Shown here: in pieces, positions 1-13,588 of the stretch
Layout of the letters: every line of letters begins with the position of its first letter
How positions within the stretch are numbered: position 1 is the first letter of the stretch
NCBI RefSeq assembly: GCF_051106095.1
Contig: NC_135786.1
Coordinates: 144,941,001 to 145,005,000 of the forward strand
Direction of reading: 5' to 3'
DNA: 64,000 nucleotides
DNA from: Pogona vitticeps
Taxonomy: Eukaryota > Chordata > Lepidosauria > Squamata > Agamidae
Notes under the pieces: generated by a model
What the model was told of the DNA's origin: nothing
Seen by the model: the letters and a program-made list of their open reading frames with translations, nothing else
The model's database searches: none
Made by a program: the position numbers and the translations under genes

Positions 1-1
1 G

Positions 2-37
<36 letters not shown>

Positions 38-98
38 CTTGCCTACCTACCTACCTACCTACCTATATATCTATATATCTATCTGCCTGTCTGTCTAT
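1..98. repeat. Tetranucleotide microsatellite (CCTG)n grading to (CCTA)n and CTAT
   Basis: The window opens inside a run of CCTG units that decays into CCTA, then TATC/TGTC-type units. The true left edge lies outside the window. Confidence 0.9.
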
Positions 99-2735
99 TT
101 ATTTACTTTTTAATTATAATCTAATATTTCCTAATTTTCTTTCTGTCTTTCTTAAAATTCCTTTTCTTATTCTTTTTTTTAAAAAAAATCTATTTATTCC
201 CATAAACTGCCTTCAAAATCCTACTAGGGGAAGCACTCCCCCTACCACCTTGTTCTCTAAGCCTCCCACATTATTTGATGAATAAAGCTGGACTTTATAC
301 TTGTCCTTAAAAAAATCCAACTTGTTAGGCTGGCTCTTCCAAAGTCAGCCCCCCCCCCTCAAAGTAGCAGGGTCCCCCAAAAGGCTAACGGCTCACCTGC
401 CTTATTCTTTATCTCACCACTACCCCCATGTTTTCCCTATCACCTCTTTTCCTCTTTTTAAAATTTACACCAGGGCTACCCTGGTGCCCCATACCCCGCT
501 TTGGGTTGTCTTCACTGGACACCGCTGAAGCTCAGCCTCTGCCCCCCGAAACAGCTCCAAACCTGCCCCATCTGAAAGACGTTTTTTTCTCTTTACAAAT
601 GTAGGTATTTGATTGTTTCTAAAAAAAAACCTGGGTCAAACAATGGAGCCAAGATGGAAGCTGGCAGGTTAGTAGCAAGGCCTGGCAAAAACTGTAATTT
701 ACTTTTGTTTCAATCCTTGTACCATTTACTTCTCAGAACCCAGTTTCAGTTGGCCAACCAGTTAAATAAAGCACAGGGACACAAATATCCAAGTAGCCCT
801 ATATTTGATGGCCTACTGAGTTAGTCCCTTTAAAGGGGAAGAAAAAGTACCCAATTTTGCCTCTGTGGGTGTGGAAGGGAATGGGTTTGGAGATGGAACT
901 GGGGATGCTGCTGATATGGTTCCATGAACTGCTCTGTATTCAAGGAAGTGAATGACAGGGTGTAAAGTTCTTGCAGGCTCCCTTCCTTGAATGTTTGTTT
1001 TACCTAAGTTACAGAACTCTTTAATACATAAATGATTATATTGGGAGGGAAAACCTCAATAAGAGAAAGATGTGGGACATTTTAAGCCATCCACAAGAAG
1101 TGTGCTGAATTAGACCGAAGGCCTATCAACTTCAGCATTCTGTTCCTAATCAGTTACTAATAGGAAGCTAAAAGGCCTCAAATCTTGCAATATTTCTTCA
1201 GAAGTAACAGTTCTTTCTGCTTCTCAACCATGGGTGTCGCATGGCTGAACAGAGTATGCAGCTCAACATGAAGATGCCCCCCTCCTGCTCAGGCTATGAG
1301 CAGCTTATATTGTCATCCACCAAAAAACAAAAGTTGAGTAACTATCCATCAGGATGACACATGTTTAGGTATGTTTCAAATGCATGCCCACATGCAAAAT
1401 GAGTATATGATATACATTATCGCACATTTGTTTACTGTTCATGAATATTTTGCATGCATTTACTTCTCAGTAAACATGAGAAAGGTTGTGCTCTGTATTA
1501 CTCTTTCATCCTTATAATTGGAATGCTTCAAAATTGAGTTTTTCCTCAGTCTTCAGAAAACATTTTAGATGGCAAAGGTGTTATGCAGGTATTACTTCAT
1601 GACACTGCCAATTAAAATCCCAGATTTTGAAACCACTTCATGCGCTGAAATAATGGAGATAAAATAATGTTCTAATCAGTTTTAATGGGACATTAATAGG
1701 AGCTTAATGTATTAAAGTGAAACATGAGACAATGCCCTGAAGTAAAAAACAGTGATTGAAATCTGTGTTAACAACTGTAAGGAGAGAGCTGAGAAGTTGT
1801 ATTAATTTGGGATGAATTGGTTCAGAATAATGTGCATAAGATCAAAGATAAGCACATCACTTATATCCAAGCCCTCTGGGCAGTCAAGCAGGTTGCACTG
1901 CTTAATGCATATTGTGATGTTCTTGGTCATGGACAAGAAATGGAATGTGAGCAGTGATTCATTTTTTTAAAAAAAATCTGAGTGAATTATTTTTAAAAAA
2001 AGAATCAAACGCACCCTTCTCACAGAAGAATTGTTTTGGTGACATTGAAAGGAAGGACAGAAATGGTCCTTGGTCCATTATGTCTCCTTTCAGAATATCA
2101 TGAAATGATGCTTCTCTCCCCAGTTAGGAAATAGAAGAATGGAGCTCAAATAGAGCAATTAGATTGTTATCTACTAATATTTGTGGCCATAGTTTTGAAA
2201 TGGCCTTCTTCAAAAATGATCCTTTTCACCCCATTTGTGGGCAGATAAATTTTGTGGGGTGGGGATGAAATTTCGGCTAATTTTTTCAATGGAAAGAGAA
2301 ATTTTCCAGCAATTCCATAGAGATGGAAATCACCAGTAGCTCATTATTCATTTACATCTCCTCCCCCTCGTGGTTTTTTCCACTTTTACCACAAGTGGCA
2401 ACAACAACCACTCTGTTGATAGCCTGTTGATTTGCCTTCGTGGATATATTAAACAACCACTCTGTTGATAGCCTTTTCTTCTTTTCTTCCTTCTCAGTTC
2501 CCATACTTACTATTTTTCTAGCGCTTTTCTACTGTTAGTGATAGTGAGGCATCCCTTTACAAATGGTGGATAAATTTTAAAAACAAGAATTCAAATTTGT
2601 GCTCTTTTAGAAGAGTAGGGAGATGAAAAGACAGAATGTTTATGAGGAAAAAAAATGACTTCTGAGAAATTCTGACTCAACACCACCTGTCATTCTTCAG
2701 GGTTCAGCACCTCTCCCACCCAAGATCTTCTAAAT
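99..2735. other. Unassigned AT-rich stretch
   Basis: No gene or recognisable element. The part from about 190 to 830 is C-rich on the plus strand, with two short frames that show no domain. AATAAA-like hexamers occur but nothing ties them to a transcript. The remainder is AT-rich with poly-A and poly-T runs near 1960-2000. Confidence 0.5.
2403..2474 (+). repeat. Direct repeat of 23 bp, two copies 49 bp apart
   Basis: The same 23 bases, starting AACAACCACTCTG, occur at 2403-2425 and 2452-2474 with 26 bases between. This is a small local tandem duplication, with no sign of an element between the copies. Confidence 0.8.
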
Positions 2736-2870
2736 CAGTGGCTCCCAACCTTGGGACCTGAGATGTTCTTGGATGAAAACTCCTAGAAACCTTCACCATA
2801 CCTACACTCGCCAAGATTTCTGGAAGCTGTGATTCAAGAACAACTTGGAACCCAAGGTTAGAAACCACTG
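2736..2870. mobile_element. hAT-type MITE with perfect 8-bp target duplication
   Basis: The ends are CAGTGGCTCCCAACC and its imperfect reverse complement (GGTTAGAAACCACTG). The 135-bp unit is largely one imperfect palindrome with no coding capacity. The flanks are identical octamers TTCTAAAT at 2728-2735 and 2871-2878. An 8-bp duplication with CAG...CTG ends is the hallmark of hAT transposition. A relative lies at 63039-63166. Confidence 0.92.
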
Positions 2871-3713
2871 TTCTAAATGCTACATTTTGGAGCGGTCATT
2901 ATAGAACTATTGTGTACAGTACAGTGTTTTTTTTTTCTTTAGGCTCCATAGCAGGTGTGAGTGAGGCCACTGCTATGTCTACCTCCACGAAAAAGCTAAA
3001 ACTAATGTTATGCCAAAATTGTGCCACAGTTTCCCAACTGTTCTCCAATTTTCAGTTTTCTGCCTCTTTTTCAGGGTCTTTTAGAATTTCAGTTGGTTCT
3101 GTTTTCAAGCTTATCTCAGCATTACAAAGTGAATAAAGAAGCTGTACCTTCTCATCTTTATGTTACACCTCTCTACACCACTCTGCAGTCAGGATATACA
3201 TCCATTTATTTTTGTTCTCCCATGTGAGGATAATGATGTCATAAACTATCTATCTACTTGTTGAGATCTTTTTTTTACATTTTTCACATTTTTATGCAAA
3301 AAAGAGAGAGAAGACATGGTTGTGGTTTTTAAATTTTAAAAACTTGTGTTCTGCACAAAATACTAGGAATATTTTTAACATTAATTGAATCACAAGGAGT
3401 TTTTTTAAACAGAAACCTTAGGTGTAGCCGGTGAGAAAAGTCCAGGTATTTTCACTCTCATATAGGAACATCTTGAAAATCTTGATGGTTCACCTTTTAA
3501 AAACAACAACCATGGTATCTTGATGTGTGCAGACACTCCTTTTTGATCAAGAATAAGGAGGAAGAGGAAGATGAGGTGGAGGAGGTGGAGAAGGATATTA
3601 ATTACATTTATACTCAAGCATCTGTAGCTGTCCATACTTTTTGATTATTAAAAAAAACCTTATGGGAGGAGTTACCTCATATTTTCCCTGGGACTCAAAT
3701 GATGTGTGTAAAG

Positions 3714-3747
<34 letters not shown>

Positions 3748-3771
3748 GTGTGTGTGTGTGTGTGTGTGTGT
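3714..3771. repeat. (CT)n(GT)n compound microsatellite
   Basis: A pyrimidine run of CT with one interruption passes directly into a GT run. The short frames reading through it on either strand are artefacts of the repeat. Confidence 0.95.
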
Positions 3772-4022
3772 AATTTCTAGCTGACACACAAATAACTGTA
3801 AACTGTAAGACAAGATGCACACCTCAGCCACCACATGAGTGAGGTAAGCACATTAATCCTCAATGTCACACATGAGAATCCCCCCCTCCAAATTTCCCTC
3901 CTTTGAGGTTCTTTCTCAATGCAATTTCTTTTCCATCAAATGGAATGAGAATGATAAAACATCCCATGGTAGAAATATCTCGCACAGCACTCTCTGTCAC
4001 CCAGCATGCTTCTCGGTTTTCA

Positions 4023-4206
4023 AGCAGTACAACGGTGGAACCAGTTGCCTCAGGAGCTGGTGAGCGGTCCAACACTGGAAGCATTCAAGAAAGACTTAGA
4101 TAATCACCTCGCAGATATGCTTTGATTGTATTCCTGCATTGAGCAGGGGGTTGGACTCGATGGCCTTAGAGGCCCCTTCCAACTTTTCTTTTCTACGATT
4201 TCTATG
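4023..4206 (+). mobile_element. CR1 LINE 3'-end fragment
   Basis: The stretch contains the CR1 3' signature: a 'gtggaaccagttgcctcagg' segment, then 'gggttggactcgatggcc', 'ccccttccaac' and a short ATTTCTATGA-like terminal repeat. CR1 copies in amniotes are usually 5'-truncated to a few hundred bases, as here. Only 3' sequence is present and no reverse transcriptase motif is included. The assignment rests on remembered CR1 consensus features, not on an alignment. Confidence 0.75.
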
Positions 4207-4572
4207 AAGGTAAATGCTGGCAACTTCTCTTTCTGACACAATAACTAAGCACAGCTACTAATCTAAATTCCACCCCACCCCACCCCTATATTTTCAAGGG
4301 GAAATGAGAAAGACTGTATGAAAAGCCAGAGTAGACCAAATCAAAGGCCCATCTTGTTCAGAATTCTGTTCCCACAATGGCCAACCAGGTGTCAATAGGA
4401 ACAATGGTACTTCCTCTTGCTCATGTTTTTAAGCAACTGGTATCCTTGCATTCCATGAATTTGTCCAACATCATTCCCACCTATTAAAATAGTCCAGGTT
4501 GGTTACAATGATTGTACTTTGTGGTTGCAAATTCTATAGTGTATGTATTAATGTTCTTTTGGCTCTGGGGTC

Positions 4573-4573
<1 letters not shown>

Positions 4574-4605
<32 letters not shown>
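4574..4605. repeat. (TG)16 microsatellite
   Basis: Uninterrupted TG dinucleotides. Confidence 0.95.
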
Positions 4606-4608
<3 letters not shown>

Positions 4609-6235
4609 TACATAATTACTCTCTGTGCATGATTTTATACACACCATTCATGACTGTGTACTATCCTATCATTTTTCTCTTTACTCATCTGTTTTTTTTA
4701 AAGCTACACTTACCTCAAATTTGTTATCCTTTCCCATGTAAGAGTTACTCAGCCACCTAGATTATTTTGGCTGCCCTTGTCTTCACCTCTACATTTATCC
4801 CTATTACAGTATTGATATATGCTGATTGTAAAATATCATTAAAGAAATAGCTGGAATAATTTCCAGGAACATGTATCCTTCAATATGTGATATTATTTTA
4901 ATTATCGGGCATTATATTGCAATTGTCAAGCAGTCTTCAGGTTTCTGGCAAATGACAGAAAGCAGAGTAAAAGCATTTAAATAAATACAATAAGTAGTTT
5001 TTCTGTTTCAAGTCTGATTGCAAACGAAGTGATCATGCCCAATTCTCCTGTCTGGGGATACCAACCTAAATTACTTCCCATAACTATTAATCTTCCTTTA
5101 CATATCTATGTGGGTTACAGTAATTTTGCCAGTGAATATGATTTGTCTAATAATTCATTATGACTTTGAATTGCACAAGGGACTGTGAAAAATGGCCTGG
5201 ATACTGATTTCTGCTCTGTAGTCCAATAACCTTTTTATTTGATGGTTAAAAAAAGGAAGAACACCTTTATGTACCATACTTCTGATATTCTTGAGCTCAG
5301 TAGTAGACACCCATAAAGTAAAAAGTGTCTTTCTGAACCGGAAGGATAAGGCAAGTGGTAATAAAGAATTGATATAAACTCATGTCCTGAAATCCTGAAA
5401 ATACATGCCTGCACTTGATTGTAAGTAGGCTGTAGTTTGCTGAACTACAAAACTGTAATTTGCTTACTGTAGTTGCTGTGGTTTTTTTGTTGTGTCTGAA
5501 TGCATCCTATATATGCAGTGGGTATTTGTATGCTACAACCACTGACCTTAACATAATTGTTAAAAATATACTTAAACAAATTTATTCCATATTCAAAATC
5601 CTTCTCTCAAATGCATTCTTTTTAATACAACCTTGAAGATCTGTGCTGTGAAATTTTACAGTGTTTTCTAACCCCAAATGTCCCTATTCACAACCGCATG
5701 AGGGTTTCTCAGGATGTGCACGTGCATGTGTATGCATTCACACATGGGTATTTGTGCATTGCAACTACTTTTGTTTAATGATGCTTATTCACAAAATGTT
5801 TTGGTGGATTGTATCCCACAATTTCTCCGCTTTGTATTTTATGCTCCTATTATATGTGTGAGTTTTTTGTTGTTGTTTGTCTTCTGTTGCACATAATTTT
5901 GAACTGAATTCAGCATAAATCTTCAATTTGAAACTCTCATTTAAAAAACCACAATAACATTGAAATAAAAACCACATCTGTAAACCTATGAATACAATAG
6001 GTTGTGAAACAATTTGGTTTTGTATTAAGCTTTTAGGATGTTTAATAATTTCTGAAGCTGTAAACAATTTGGAATTAGATTGTTTAGGCAGAAAAACAAA
6101 ACAAAAGAAAAACGTCTTTGACCTAGAAATACACTTGGAAGAACATGTTGATTAAATTATCATTTTGCTTAGACAAAATTATGGGGGATGAAAAATATTC
6201 TGCTAAAATATTAATGCTCTCAGTAATTTACTGTA
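4606..6235. other. Unassigned AT-rich stretch
   Basis: I see no gene or recognisable element. The longest frames are below 100 codons and lack composition or motifs suggestive of coding. Confidence 0.5.
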
Positions 6236-6668
6236 CAGTGGTGCCCCACATAACGAGCGATTCATTTAATGACAAATCTGCATAGCGATGAGGTTTTTGC
6301 GATTGCAAAAGCGATCACATTGCGATGTTTTAGATGGCAAAACATTGCTTTGCAATGATTGGTAAGCGTTTCGCTAACCGATTTTTGCATAGCGATGTTT
6401 TAAAAACAGCTGATTGGCGGTTCCAAAATGGCCACCGGGTAAATAAAATGGGTGCCTGCAGTGTTTTCGCACCCTTTCCTCGCTTACCGGGCAGCAAAAA
6501 TGGCGGCCGCATGGAGGATTTTCGCAGAACGGTGAGTTTTTTGCCCATAGGAACGCATTAAACGTATTTTAATGCGTTCCTATGGGCTTCTTTGTCCCAC
6601 ATAGCGACGAATCCGTATAGCGACAATTTTTTCGGAACGGATTATCATTGCTATGCGGGGCACCACTG
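6236..6668. mobile_element. Tigger/pogo-like MITE, family A (433 bp)
   Basis: The ends are CAGTGGTGCCCC and GGGGCACCACTG, perfect 12-bp terminal inverted repeats. TA dinucleotides flank both sides (6234-6235 and 6669-6670), matching the TA target duplication of the Tc1/mariner superfamily. The longer terminal parts read like '...ATAACGAGCG...' and '...GCTATGCGGGG', the style of Tigger elements. There is no transposase. The short frames inside are by-products of the repeat. A shorter relative is at 16712-17052. Confidence 0.88.
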
Positions 6669-6795
6669 TATTTATCTTCAGCCCATCCTAAAGGGAGCTT
6701 AATTTTAACTTCACAGCAAACCTATAAAGCAGTTAATGCTGAAAGATGCAGGGACCCTGACATACAATGGCTCATTTTACACACGTGAGAAGACA

Positions 6796-6905
6796 GTAGA
6801 GGTTGAGAATTTGATTTCCCACTGGGCTTCTTTGACAGAGGCTGGACTCAATGATCCATAGGGTCCCTTCCAGCTCTGCACTTCTAAGATTAGTAGTAGT
6901 AGTAA
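6796..6905 (+). mobile_element. tRNA-derived SINE, 3' two-thirds, with (TAG)n tail
   Basis: The sequence matches the SINE at 29388-29503: a degenerate B-box region (GAATTTGATTTCCC), 'ggctggactcaatgatcc', 'cccttccagctctgc' and 'cttctaagat', then a TAG triplet tail. The 5' tRNA head is missing or too degraded to see. Confidence 0.75.
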
Positions 6906-7304
6906 TGGCAGCGGTGGTGGTGTTATTAAGTAAAATGCCTAGCAAGGGAGGGAGAGAAAGCTGTGAGAGAGAAAGCAGCAGCAGTTTCATTTATAAGACA
7001 TGCCAATTATCCAGGAATAAAAATATTCTGACACTGAGCCTAATGAGGAAAACAGTGGCTTTACAACCATCATTGTGGAACTGATTAGATTGTTAAGTCC
7101 GGCTATCTTCTATACTGATTTGTTTTTGGCAAATTTAGTGAAAGCCATATTTTAGCATCCTCTGAGGCTGCCTTTGAAATAGGATGGGAAGCCCCAGTTG
7201 GTGAACAATGCCCCTGCCGTATTGTTCTGTGGGGCTCAGGATATGAAGAGTAGTTGTGGGTGTTTGAACAAGTCCCCCAAATTCAAGCCATTTGTTTAGT
7301 TGTA

Positions 7305-7577
7305 CAGTGGACCCTCGACTTACAGACGGCTCGACTTACAGACTTTTCGAGTTACAGACTTCTCTGGCCGCAAAATTTAGATTCGACTTGCAGCCGGAGA
7401 ATCGACTTACAGACCAGAAAAAACCCCAAAATGGAACAAAAATAGAATAAAAACTGCCAGTTATGGGATTAATCATTTTTAAATGCATTGTAGGTCAATG
7501 GAGATTCGACCTACAGACTTTTCGACTTGCAGCCACCGTTCCAATACGGATTAATTCTGTAAGTAGAGGGTCCACTG
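7305..7577. mobile_element. Tigger/pogo-like MITE, family B (273 bp)
   Basis: The ends are CAGTGGACCCTCGACTTACAG and CTGTAAGT-AGAGGGTCCACTG-type sequence, flanked by TA at 7303-7304 and 7578-7579. The interior contains a repeated 'ACAGACTTTTCGA' theme on both halves. It is non-coding and very similar to the copy at 19348-19621. Confidence 0.88.
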
Positions 7578-7579
7578 TA

Positions 7580-9031
7580 CAAAAAAAAAAAAGAGACAAA
7601 AGCCACTTTTTTCATTGCGCAAACATAATCCAAACTGGTATGGTGTGACAAGCAGATGTAGGTTTGTGTTTATTTAACCATTTGAGGGAACACCTCTTTT
7701 AAAAATGTGCTAAATGTATCATTTGGTTGGACCTTTACATGGGGTGATTTCATTCTAGGAACAAAAACCTCCTCTCTGAAATCTATTGAGTTTTGCCCTA
7801 GGGGTATGTTCTTTGTCCCAATCAGTATAAAATATGGAATTTATTTGTGGGAACAAAACAAGATGGAAACACAGTGAAGTGAAGTGCACAGGTTGACACA
7901 CACAATGACCTTTGTTTTTACATTTACATCACCAGAAGCTGTATGATTATGGTGGTAGAAGAATATTCAGTGACACACATAGTGTAATTCCCTGTCATGC
8001 ATGAAGGTATGTTTTCTGCCCACAGGTATGACACTAGACCTTTGGGTACTGGGAAACATACTTTGTTCTGAAAACTAACATTGCATTGTGGGGCATTTTC
8101 TGCATTTTCCACCCCATAATACACTGGGTATCTCACTGGGATGGGAAATGCTTAAAGCTACAAGTTGAAAAAAATCATCAAAAAATACAAAACTTTTAAA
8201 TAGCTACCCACACAGAGAGCCACACAAACTCTAAGTTTGCAGGACAGAACATTTTGGAAAAATATCTAGCTTAAGGTCACTAGAATTAGGCTACCTAAAC
8301 TCATGTAAAGAATGACGGACTGATGGCTCTCATCATATTGACAGAGTAAACCCTGTTCTAACCGGTACCTCATTGTTGGCATCAAGTGACAATACACTCT
8401 AGAAAACAGTGCTCTCAGGTGGCACAGTACTCAGCACATTTACCTGGAAGTGAGACCAAATGAATTCAAACTAACCTCTGAAAAGACATGGGATGTATAG
8501 GGTTGCATTGGGAGAGACTAAGCTCTCAGTAGAATCCTACTCAAAGACAAAATGAAGATTAAGAAGGATGCATATATTCTCTGATTAATCCATCTTTCAG
8601 TTCTATAATAAAATTTATTCTGAGATGTGCATTTCAGCAACAAACATTTCAAGTTACATTCCAAATAACTCCCAATGACCAGTCACAAAGCAAAGCATGA
8701 TAAATGCAAAATACACAGCTCAAGATCATATGGTATGACAAAAGTTTTCCACCCCTCAAGAAAGTGCCTCTTATAAAAATGTGCTATATTATGTCAAGGA
8801 TCCCCAGGTTCAGGGAGGCCCACACTAATCACTCAGCCATACCCTATTTATCCTGGTGTGGTTGAGACCAGGAGGGCCAAAATGTGTCAATGGCTTGGGG
8901 AATATAACTGCCCAACAACCTTATAATATCTTGGTCTAACATGAATAAGCAGTAATTCCAGGGAGTACCCCAGCATCTACAAGATTAAATAGTTTGATTC
9001 TCAGACCAACCCTGCAAGGACAGAAATGCCA
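7580..9031. other. Unassigned stretch
   Basis: No gene recognised. At 8489-8511 a short stretch (GGATGTATAGGGTTGCATTGG) resembles a worn motif also seen near 15800, 43180 and 59580. Confidence 0.45.
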
Positions 9032-9101
9032 ACACACACATGGGTGCATGCGTGCACCCATGTGCACGCACGCACGCACGCACACACACACGCACGCACG
9101 G
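9032..9101. repeat. Purine-pyrimidine alternating (CA/CG)n tract
   Basis: ACACAC, GTGCATGCGTGC and CGCACGCACG blocks follow one another. Alternating purine-pyrimidine runs of this kind can form Z-DNA. No function is shown. Confidence 0.9.
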
Positions 9102-10384
9102 CTCCTGGTAGATTATGATCAAGGCAAGGCCTGAAGTACCACAAACCATTTTAAGCCGAAAAGTCAAACAACTCCAAGAAGAAATTTTCTGTTTTATTAA
9201 CAATAGCAAAAAAGTAAAAAAAAGATCAAGAAAGTTCAAAAACAGTTGCAACGAAAATCAAAGAAAGTTTTTGAGGCATTAATTAACCAATTAAAAGCTT
9301 GAGGCAAGAGCAATACAAAGCAAAATATCAGAAAATAAGAAAACTTGCTAAACTATTCTAGTATTTTCACTAGAGCATCGTTTCAGAGTATACATGGAGA
9401 GCATTCCTTGAAGCAGGACAGCAAATGAGGTAACATCTTCTCATATATAACTAAGCCAGCTAAAATAACTTTTGTCCCCATTTTTATATCTAAAGTTTCT
9501 GGACTCTTCTAGAGGGTCTTCCAATCATGCATCAAGTTCCCTAGAATATTTAGAAAGACAAGAGCAGTATCGCTCACTCAGTTAAAAAAACTTCTTCTCA
9601 ATTAGCTCAGTACCAAGGAATGAGTCAGCTTGGCCTTAAAAGCTGCTCTCACGCCCATAAGCTGCAGGTGTTGCTTCTTTCCAGTTACTGGTGGACATTA
9701 TTCCCACTCACTCAGCCAGGTTATTCCAGGCACTGACTACAAATCCTGAATGTTCCACATGAGCACTAGAGTCTGTGATCCCTCAATTTCCCAATCTCTT
9801 GATATATCATCTAGGAGGACCTTTACTTTAGGTATAAATAAGGTTGTTAACTTTTTAATCCAGTCTCCATACTGAGCTATTAGCAGGAGCTAAGTGCAGA
9901 CACCAGCACCAATCATGCTTATTTCTTTCCCATTAAAAGCTGTTCTGGTTGATTTCTAAGATCAGCGCATTACTATCAGCACTGGAAAAAGCCAGACACG
10001 TTTCTTCTGCTTAGTAAGCAAATTTATCTCACCATTAAAATCCCACTGACTCATATAGATCCAGACTTGTATTCTGAGGGTTATGAAGAAGTTATAAGTA
10101 AGCAAGAATTGTTGCCATATCCTGAATTTATCCTTGAAGGTGAGATTATTTACAATGCTGAAGTGACAATATTATTAAGGTTTCTCCCACAAACGAAGCA
10201 GTTACATGGTACTATGGTTAAGGCATGAATCACAGTAATGTTTGGGATATTATGCAGTAAGTCATATTTAATGTGCTGTATGCAAGGCTGAAGGTCAGTG
10301 GCTTGACCAGTACCTCAATCAAGGTTATTACATAATAAAATCTAGGATCACTATGGTATGATACATCTATCAGTATGTATTCAG
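9102..10384. other. Unassigned AT-rich stretch
   Basis: No gene or element recognised. Confidence 0.45.
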
Positions 10385-10805
10385 AGTTTTGCAGAGTTTT
10401 GAATTTCTGGTAAAATTCTCCTTTTGCTGCACAGAAGAAAAACAGAGATCCACAGAGGAAAATAGCTAAAGGTTCTCCAGAGTCCAACCCTTTCTCATTA
10501 AGTGGCACTTAAAGACTCAATAAATCATATTGAGACATTTTTAGGAGAAAGAATGCAAACTTTTTTTATACTTACAGTTGCTTGAAATTACAAACTTTAT
10601 TGCACACATACTAGCGACCAACTGAACAAACCAACAGGGGAAAAAGCTGCCACCAACCAACAAATGAAAGGGATGGAAGAAACTATTGGTTAGTCCTAGA
10701 TTAATGGACAATCATTCCAGTTCAGGAAGGTCCCTCACAGTCACTCAAAATACAGACAGCATTCAACATTATAAATAAACAACTCCAACCCAGACAACAT
10801 GGGAG
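10385..10805 (-). repeat. Unclassified dispersed repeat, copy B
   Basis: Read on the minus strand, this stretch aligns by eye over its whole length with 17185-17640 and 45281-45670. Landmarks in order are 'gctgtctgtat', 'gagggacc...ctg.actgg.atgatt', 'gttggtggcag', 'agttggtcgctagt.tgtg', ATTCTTTCTCCTA (10542-10554 in reverse), ATGTCTCA, 'agtgcca.ttaa' and ATTCAAAACTCTG. There is no coding frame. The element class is unknown. A polyadenylation-like AATAAA follows 'gtgtgc' in this copy. It could be a solo LTR, a SINE or part of an older LINE. Confidence 0.7.
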
Positions 10806-13588
10806 TGTCTGGGGGGAGGCATAAATAATCTTTGTAGTATGAATAGTCACCTGAAAATTGTGAGTGTCGGAGTTTAAAAGTAGTAGCTACTTTCAACAAT
10901 AGAACACCAAGAAAACTGGCAGGCGAAACCCTCTGATCTACACTCTCTGATGGGCAAACTCTTTCACTGCAATTCATGTCAGACTTTTTCTCTTTCCCAG
11001 CATGAATCTTGATAGGCAGTAAAAAAAGTGAGTTATGAGCAATAAAAATAAAAATAAATACTAGATAGATGTACAAAATGTTGTGTGGAAAAAACAGGCC
11101 ATACCTTCACTGCACTCCCTACAGAGATGTCTGTATTTCTGAAGGGGGTGCATGATGTGCGTTTGAACTGAGCTTGTATAACAAAATATATGTATTCCAC
11201 ATTCATGCTTCAGGTCTGCATTACCACAGTTACGCATTTACTTCACTGCATGTGTGTCTGAAATGGTCAGTGCCAACACATGTGAAAGTAAAATTCAGTT
11301 CCTCATACAACACTGATTCCATGGGCTATTAATTTGGAAGAGCTTCAATTTAATTATAAACGTGTTGTGACATCTGGAAGTGAACGTATGGAATTTCTGA
11401 CTGGAGATGAGTAAGGATTTCATTTTGGTCTTTTTATAATAAAAATTTCGCAACAAGTACTGATTTATTTATATTCAGATGGAAGAGCTTCATGTTTCGG
11501 AAAACTGGATGTAGAAGAAACCAGAATGAGATTTGGACATCTGCATATACAACCATGTGCTTTGCTCAACTGGAGTTACCATCACATTTTTCAAAAATGG
11601 TTCCTCAAATTCAATAGCTATGGGAAAGGCAGGTACAATTCTCACCATGTTTTGAATGGTTATATCAGTTACATTTTACCAGTGCAAAAGGCAAAGTGTT
11701 TTACTGCAGTATACTTCTGAAATGTTTGCCCAGACTTCTAAATTTATATTTGGGATAGACAGAACATAATATTTTGAACATCTCACTATGCAAGAAAAAT
11801 GCATCTAGAATAATCGACAGTTTTAGAATCCTTTTTCAAGTGAAGGATCTTCATTCAGCCTGTAGTCTAGACAACTCCTCCTTCACAGGGTCTACTCAGT
11901 TATAGATACAGCTTATGTTTTTGATGGGTTGTGGTGCAGTTTGGTGTGGGCTATTTCCCACTGATTGGACAATGTACAGGTGATGGCAAATTAGCCTGAC
12001 CCCACCCCATGCCCAATCCAGAGCTTTTCTTGGTTCAGCAGTGGGATCCTCTTTTCTGGAGCTGGGCAGGAATGATTCCTGTATGCATAGAAGGATTGCT
12101 TTATAGGAGAGCTGTCCCAGCATGATCAGATGCAATCCTTTATTACCATCTCATCACACTCTTGGTTCCCATAAAGGAACATAGGCTAAATGCAAGCGAT
12201 GTGTTCCATTGATTTCCGTGCAACTGAATAGCATCTTTCTCTGGATTGAGACCAAAAGGAAAAACAGCCGCAGTTGACCATTCATGTCTCCTCCTGAGTT
12301 CAAGCAAAAACCATTAAATATTATGTACATGGCAATCTGATTGGAAGGTGAAACCTTGGCAAGGTACAGCTGCCGCAAACTAGATGATATTAAAAGCTTG
12401 AGATCTCATTAGTTATAGTTCCACATCGGAAGCCTTGAAGAGTCCATGATAAATCCATTGCTACCTGTTTCCTGGTGTGATGAAAAGAGCCTTGCTCAGT
12501 TACCTCAGATAATGGATCTTTTTTCCCTCAGCTGACATATTGATGCAATCTAATAGCCAAATTTTAATCATCCTTAAAAATGCAGGATTGGGGGGGCTGT
12601 GCACATTATTTGAGGAGTCAATGCCACAAATCAAATCCAAGTAGCTTTCACAAGTTGTGTCCAAACAATGTTTGTGGGTTGTATATCCTCCTTGGCAGAT
12701 ACCAGGCACATTGTATACACCTGGCAGCCTTTGGGGCATTTGTTACCATGTCAAGGAATCTTCAGTGACCCCACCTTTCTCTTATAGGCCACATGGTCCC
12801 TTGTATAACATTATTTCAAATACAAATAGGATCTAGTGGCTTGTCATTCTATTCTTGTACTGGGAGATAAAAATGATCAGCCATGGAATTGCCAAATTTT
12901 GTAATGAACCAATTGCAGTTCAAATTTGACACTTTCTTCAGATACTTTATCATTCTGAGCTGTACCAAATTCATTTTTTCTCAATTTTTACTCAGAACTG
13001 CATTTAACTTGTGAAAATTAGTGTGACAACAGCAGAGCTGAGTGTCATGCAGACCCAGTAAGCAGTCTAGTCTGTTCGGGGGGGGGGGGGGGCTGGGATT
13101 GGGCCACCGTGGCATTTGTATTCATTTTCCCAGGGTAATGAGCACAGAGTATCCATGTCTACTCTGCATATCATCTTTTGGGACTTGTATCATTTTCCGT
13201 ATTTGCTTGCATATTCTTGTTAAGATTTTGGTGATTTATATCTTCTTCAGCTTTCTTCATTTTAACCTCTTCAGCAAAAATTAATGAATACTTTATTGCT
13301 TTCTAGCCAGTGAGGCTATACACAAGAACATGGATTCAAGTATTCAGCAAAAATGTTCTCATGCTGCTCTTTCACATCTATATTCTTCATGTAAATTTTC
13401 CTTTAATTTCTTCAATCTAATAGGGGCAATCTTTTGCTTTCCCTTTTTTTTCTTGCTCTGTTTTTTTCATGATTATTATAACAGTTGTCTTACTCCCAAT
13501 GAACTAATTGTTAAAATGTTGAACTTAAGATTCCGATCCTTTTTTTCTGTCACCTTTTTGTTTTGTGTCTTGTCTGTCACTCCACACA
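10806..13588. other. Unassigned stretch
   Basis: No gene recognised. A poly-G run of 15 lies at 13078-13092. At 12194-12250, on the minus strand, a stretch resembles the short 'gatttcaatgg' motif family of reptilian genomes. The longest frames (up to 111 codons, 10741-11076 minus) overlap the unclassified repeat or lack any domain. Confidence 0.45.
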